Source of the DNA: Cohnella herbarum
GTDB lineage: Bacteria > Bacillota > Bacilli > Paenibacillales > Paenibacillaceae
NCBI RefSeq assembly: GCF_012849095.1
Contig: NZ_CP051680.1
Span: 1,798,001-1,862,000 of the forward strand
Direction: 5' to 3'
DNA length: 64,000 nucleotides
The notes under the pieces are model-generated. The model had not been told where the DNA came from and made no database searches. It saw only the letters and a list, made by a program, of their open reading frames with translations. Position numbers and translations under genes: made by a program. The stretch's first letter is position 1; every line of letters starts with the position of its first letter. Below are positions 62,000 to 64,000 of the stretch, piece by piece.

Positions 62000-63487
62000 T
62001 TAGTTCGCCGGTTTCTTCTCTAACTGCGCGGTGGCAACCGTCTCGGAGTGCGGCTTCACTTTCTTGATGAAGAAGGCGAGCGCAAGCGCCGCAACGGTCA
62101 TCCAGGTCGCGATAACGAAGCTGTGATTAATTCCGTATATCGTGCCCTGTTGAGTCGCTTCCAGCAGACCCGCCTTATCCGTTTCGGCGATTTTGCCTGC
62201 GATAACGAGCTCTTTCACCCGGCTTGACGCCGTGTTAGTCATAATCGTAACGAGAAATGCCGTTCCTAATGCCCCCGCGACGTTACGTAATGTCTGCGAC
62301 ATGGCGGAACCGTGCGCATTCAGACGCTGCGGCAGTTGGTTCATGCCCGCCGTCTGAATCGGCATCATCAGCATGGACATTCCGAACATCCGCAACGTGT
62401 ACATTAGAATCATATGCGTGTAAGTCGTATCGATCGTCAGATTGCTGAATTCGTAAGTCGTAATAACCGTGATGGTCAGCCCGACAACAGATAACCAGCG
62501 CGCGCCGACTTTATCGAAGATAATACCCGTGATCGGCGACATAATCCCCATCAGGATCGCGCCGGGCAATAGAAGCAATCCGGCGTCGAGCGGACTGAAT
62601 CCGCGGATGCTCTGCAAGTAGATCGGCAACAGGATCATCCCGGAGTACATGGACATCGTAATAATCATGTTGATGACGGTAGTCAGAGAATACATGTTGT
62701 ACTTGAACACGCGGAATTCCAAGATCGGCTTGTCGACAGTGATTTCTCTCCAGAAGAACAACACTAAAGATACGGCGCCTATGACTAAGCTGGTAATGAC
62801 TCGAGCGCTGTCCCAGCCGTCATGTCCGGCATCGCTGAAGCCGTACAGCAGTCCGCCGAATCCGAGCGTCGAGAGAATAATGCCAAGCGTATCGAGCTTC
62901 GGAGAAGACGTCTTGGTCACGTTCTTCATCGATATCATTCCGAAGATCAGAGCAAACAGCGAAATCGGCAAGACGATATAAAATAGGACTCTCCAATCGT
63001 AGTGCTCAACGACCCAGCCCGACAAAGTCGGTCCGATGGCCGGGGCGAAGATCATCGCAAGCCCCATCATCCCCATGGCCTTCCCGCGTTCTTGGATCGG
63101 GAAGATGGTCAAGAAGATTACGGACATAAGCGGCATTAGAATACCCGCGCCGGCAGCTTGAATCAGGCGACCGGTCAGCAAAACTTCGAAATTGGGAGCA
63201 ACCGCGCACATGATCGTACCCAAGGTAAACAATCCGACCGCCGTCGTAAACAGCTGCCTCGTCGTGAACCGGTCGATTAAATAGGCGCTAACGGGAATAA
63301 GCACCCCGTTAACAAGCAAATAACCCGTGGATAGCCATTGGATCGTATTCGCGCTGATCCCTAGATCTTCCATCATTTTCGGCAAAGCGACGTTAAGCAA
63401 CGTCTGGGCAAGTATCGCGACGAAAGCGCCGATTAACAAGGCGGCGACGATCGGACCTCTCTTCAGTGTGGAAACCGCATTACTCAT
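62000..63487 (-). CDS. DHA2-family multidrug efflux transporter (EmrB/QacA type)
   Basis: The protein is 495 residues with 14 predicted helices. Motifs: LLNVALPKMMEDLGISANTIQWLSTGYLLVNGVLIPVSAYLIDRF (D1 and A), LTGRLIQAAGAGILMPLMSVIFLTIFPIQERGKAMGMMGLAMIFAPAIGPTLSGWVVEHYDWRVLFYIVLP (C). It exports hydrophobic drugs with protons. Its start overlaps the MarR gene stop by 8 bp, so the regulator and pump are coupled. Confidence 0.92.
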   Translation of the reverse strand: MSNAVSTLKRGPIVAALLIGAFVAILAQTLLNVALPKMMEDLGISANTIQWLSTGYLLVNGVLIPVSAYLIDRFTTRQLFTTAVGLFTLGTIMCAVAPNFEVLLTGRLIQAAGAGILMPLMSVIFLTIFPIQERGKAMGMMGLAMIFAPAIGPTLSGWVVEHYDWRVLFYIVLPISLFALIFGMISMKNVTKTSSPKLDTLGIILSTLGFGGLLYGFSDAGHDGWDSARVITSLVIGAVSLVLFFWREITVDKPILEFRVFKYNMYSLTTVINMIITMSMYSGMILLPIYLQSIRGFSPLDAGLLLLPGAILMGIMSPITGIIFDKVGARWLSVVGLTITVITTYEFSNLTIDTTYTHMILMYTLRMFGMSMLMMPIQTAGMNQLPQRLNAHGSAMSQTLRNVAGALGTAFLVTIMTNTASSRVKELVIAGKIAETDKAGLLEATQQGTIYGINHSFVIATWMTVAALALAFFIKKVKPHSETVATAQLEKKPAN

Positions 63488-63935
63488 GATTCTCTTCCTC
63501 TCTCTGTCTCTGTATAATGTTGACGATCTGTTTGTGTACCCGTAACATGTGTTGCTCGTCTTCTTCCGATAACCTCAGCAGCGAGCTTGAAAGCTGAGAA
63601 ATTCTCAACTCGTTCAGCTTCCGTCTCAACTCCTCTCCGGAAGCCGTAGCCGTTAAACAGATGGAACGGCGATTGTTCGCCGGTCGATCGCGCGACACCC
63701 ATCCCGCCTTCACCATTCTGTCGACGATCCCGCTGGTCGTGCTAGTTACCGAATGAATTTTCTCCGAAAGCTCGCTAAGGCCTATTCTTGGATGCTCCAC
63801 GACGATCTTCAGTACGAAATACTGAATCGGAGTAATCCCGATTTGCTGCGATAATTGCAGCATGGATTGATGAAAAGCTTGGTTCACTTCACGGAAGGAT
63901 GCGAATATATTTTCTATTCTTTGTCTATCTTCCAT
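63480..63935 (-). CDS. MarR-family regulator
   Basis: About 151 residues. The winged helix has IGITPIQYFVLKIVVEHPRIGLSELSEKIHSVTSTTSGIVDRMVKAGWVSRDRPANNRRSICLTATASGEEL, with the DRPANNRRS wing. Helical ends form the dimer. ATG 63935 follows GGAGGG at seven bases; the TTG two codons earlier is too close to the ribosome site. It most likely represses its own operon and the DHA2 pump. Confidence 0.92.
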   Translation of the reverse strand: MEDRQRIENIFASFREVNQAFHQSMLQLSQQIGITPIQYFVLKIVVEHPRIGLSELSEKIHSVTSTTSGIVDRMVKAGWVSRDRPANNRRSICLTATASGEELRRKLNELRISQLSSSLLRLSEEDEQHMLRVHKQIVNIIQRQREEENHE

Positions 63936-63968
63936 GGACAATCCCTCCTCTCTCCTTTCTTGTTATTG

Positions 63969-63995
63969 TTCGCATCTGAACATTTCGCATACGAA
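63969..63995. promoter_or_regulatory. Twin MarR-type operator
   Basis: TTCGCATCTGAA (63969-63980) and TTCGCATACGAA (63984-63995) are two near-palindromic boxes with a 15-bp start-to-start distance, located 34-60 bp before the marR start. Tandem sites of this sort are usual for autoregulated MarR/efflux operons. Confidence 0.65.
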
Positions 63996-64000
63996 CTAAA

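Overview
The window looks like a chromosomal segment of a spore-forming, low-to-mid GC Firmicute of the Paenibacillaceae type (Cohnella/Paenibacillus-like). This rests on the following: a GerA-type spore germination operon, a des-desK-desR cold-sensing module, csoR-copZ, a yclNOPQ-type petrobactin importer under a Fur box, a ydaO-class c-di-AMP riboswitch, YhgE and YqkE proteins, strong GGAGG ribosome binding sites, and frequent TTG/GTG starts. I see no rRNA, tRNA, CRISPR array, transposase or phage gene. Taxonomy is inference from gene content only.

Layout. 1-0.8 kb is a gene-free, repeat-dense spacer. 0.8-5.0 kb carries DUF2203, an atypical SDR, YhgE and the azoreductase AzoR. 5.2-8.5 kb carries a NarL-type two-component pair with a VanW protein upstream. 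8.7-11.8 kb holds an exported protein of unknown function, an exported beta-propeller and a small DUF6199-like membrane protein. 11.9-13.45 kb is a KamA-family radical SAM aminomutase preceded by a complete c-di-AMP riboswitch with its own consensus promoter and two hairpins. 13.5-14.8 kb is an AI-2E family permease with a bidirectional terminator.

14.8-29.98 kb is the most interesting block: one long run of minus-strand genes, more GC-rich than its flanks. It starts at a 26-bp perfect palindrome in front of an FCD-type GntR regulator and ends at the terminator at 14.72 kb. Order: gntR, ribose-type ABC importer (ATPase, permease, binding lipoprotein), a cytoplasmic GH20/67-like glycosidase, M20 deacylase/peptidase, RidA, metallo-beta-lactamase-fold hydrolase, class-V PLP enzyme, Zn alcohol dehydrogenase, Gfo/Idh/MocA dehydrogenase, FAH-family hydrolase, and a chemoreceptor. 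There is no sugar kinase, isomerase or aldolase. A coherent reading is a non-phosphorylative oxidative route for an imported (N-acylated) amino-sugar glycoside, with a dedicated chemoreceptor. The gene order is seen; the pathway is inference.

30-38.2 kb: an ABC exporter with a small companion protein behind a palindromic operator, then a heme monooxygenase at the end of a yclNOPQ-type siderophore operon, and a Btr-like AraC/binding-protein fusion whose promoter has a Fur-like box in its spacer. 38.3-42.5 kb: csoR-copZ (no copA), an MFS transporter and a KinA/E-like PAS histidine kinase. 42.8-46.7 kb: des-desK-desR and a convergent SH3/glucosaminidase lipid-anchored or membrane protein. 47-51.5 kb: gerB-gerA-gerC germination operon and a YdjM-family membrane protein behind a LexA-like palindrome. 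51.5-52 kb: a gene-free stretch of direct and inverted repeats. 52-64 kb: PH-domain protein, giant Lhr helicase, second ABC exporter, GNAT, VanX-like dipeptidase, a four-cysteine small protein, YqkE, GDPD phosphodiesterase, and a MarR/EmrB-type efflux pair with a twin operator at the right edge.
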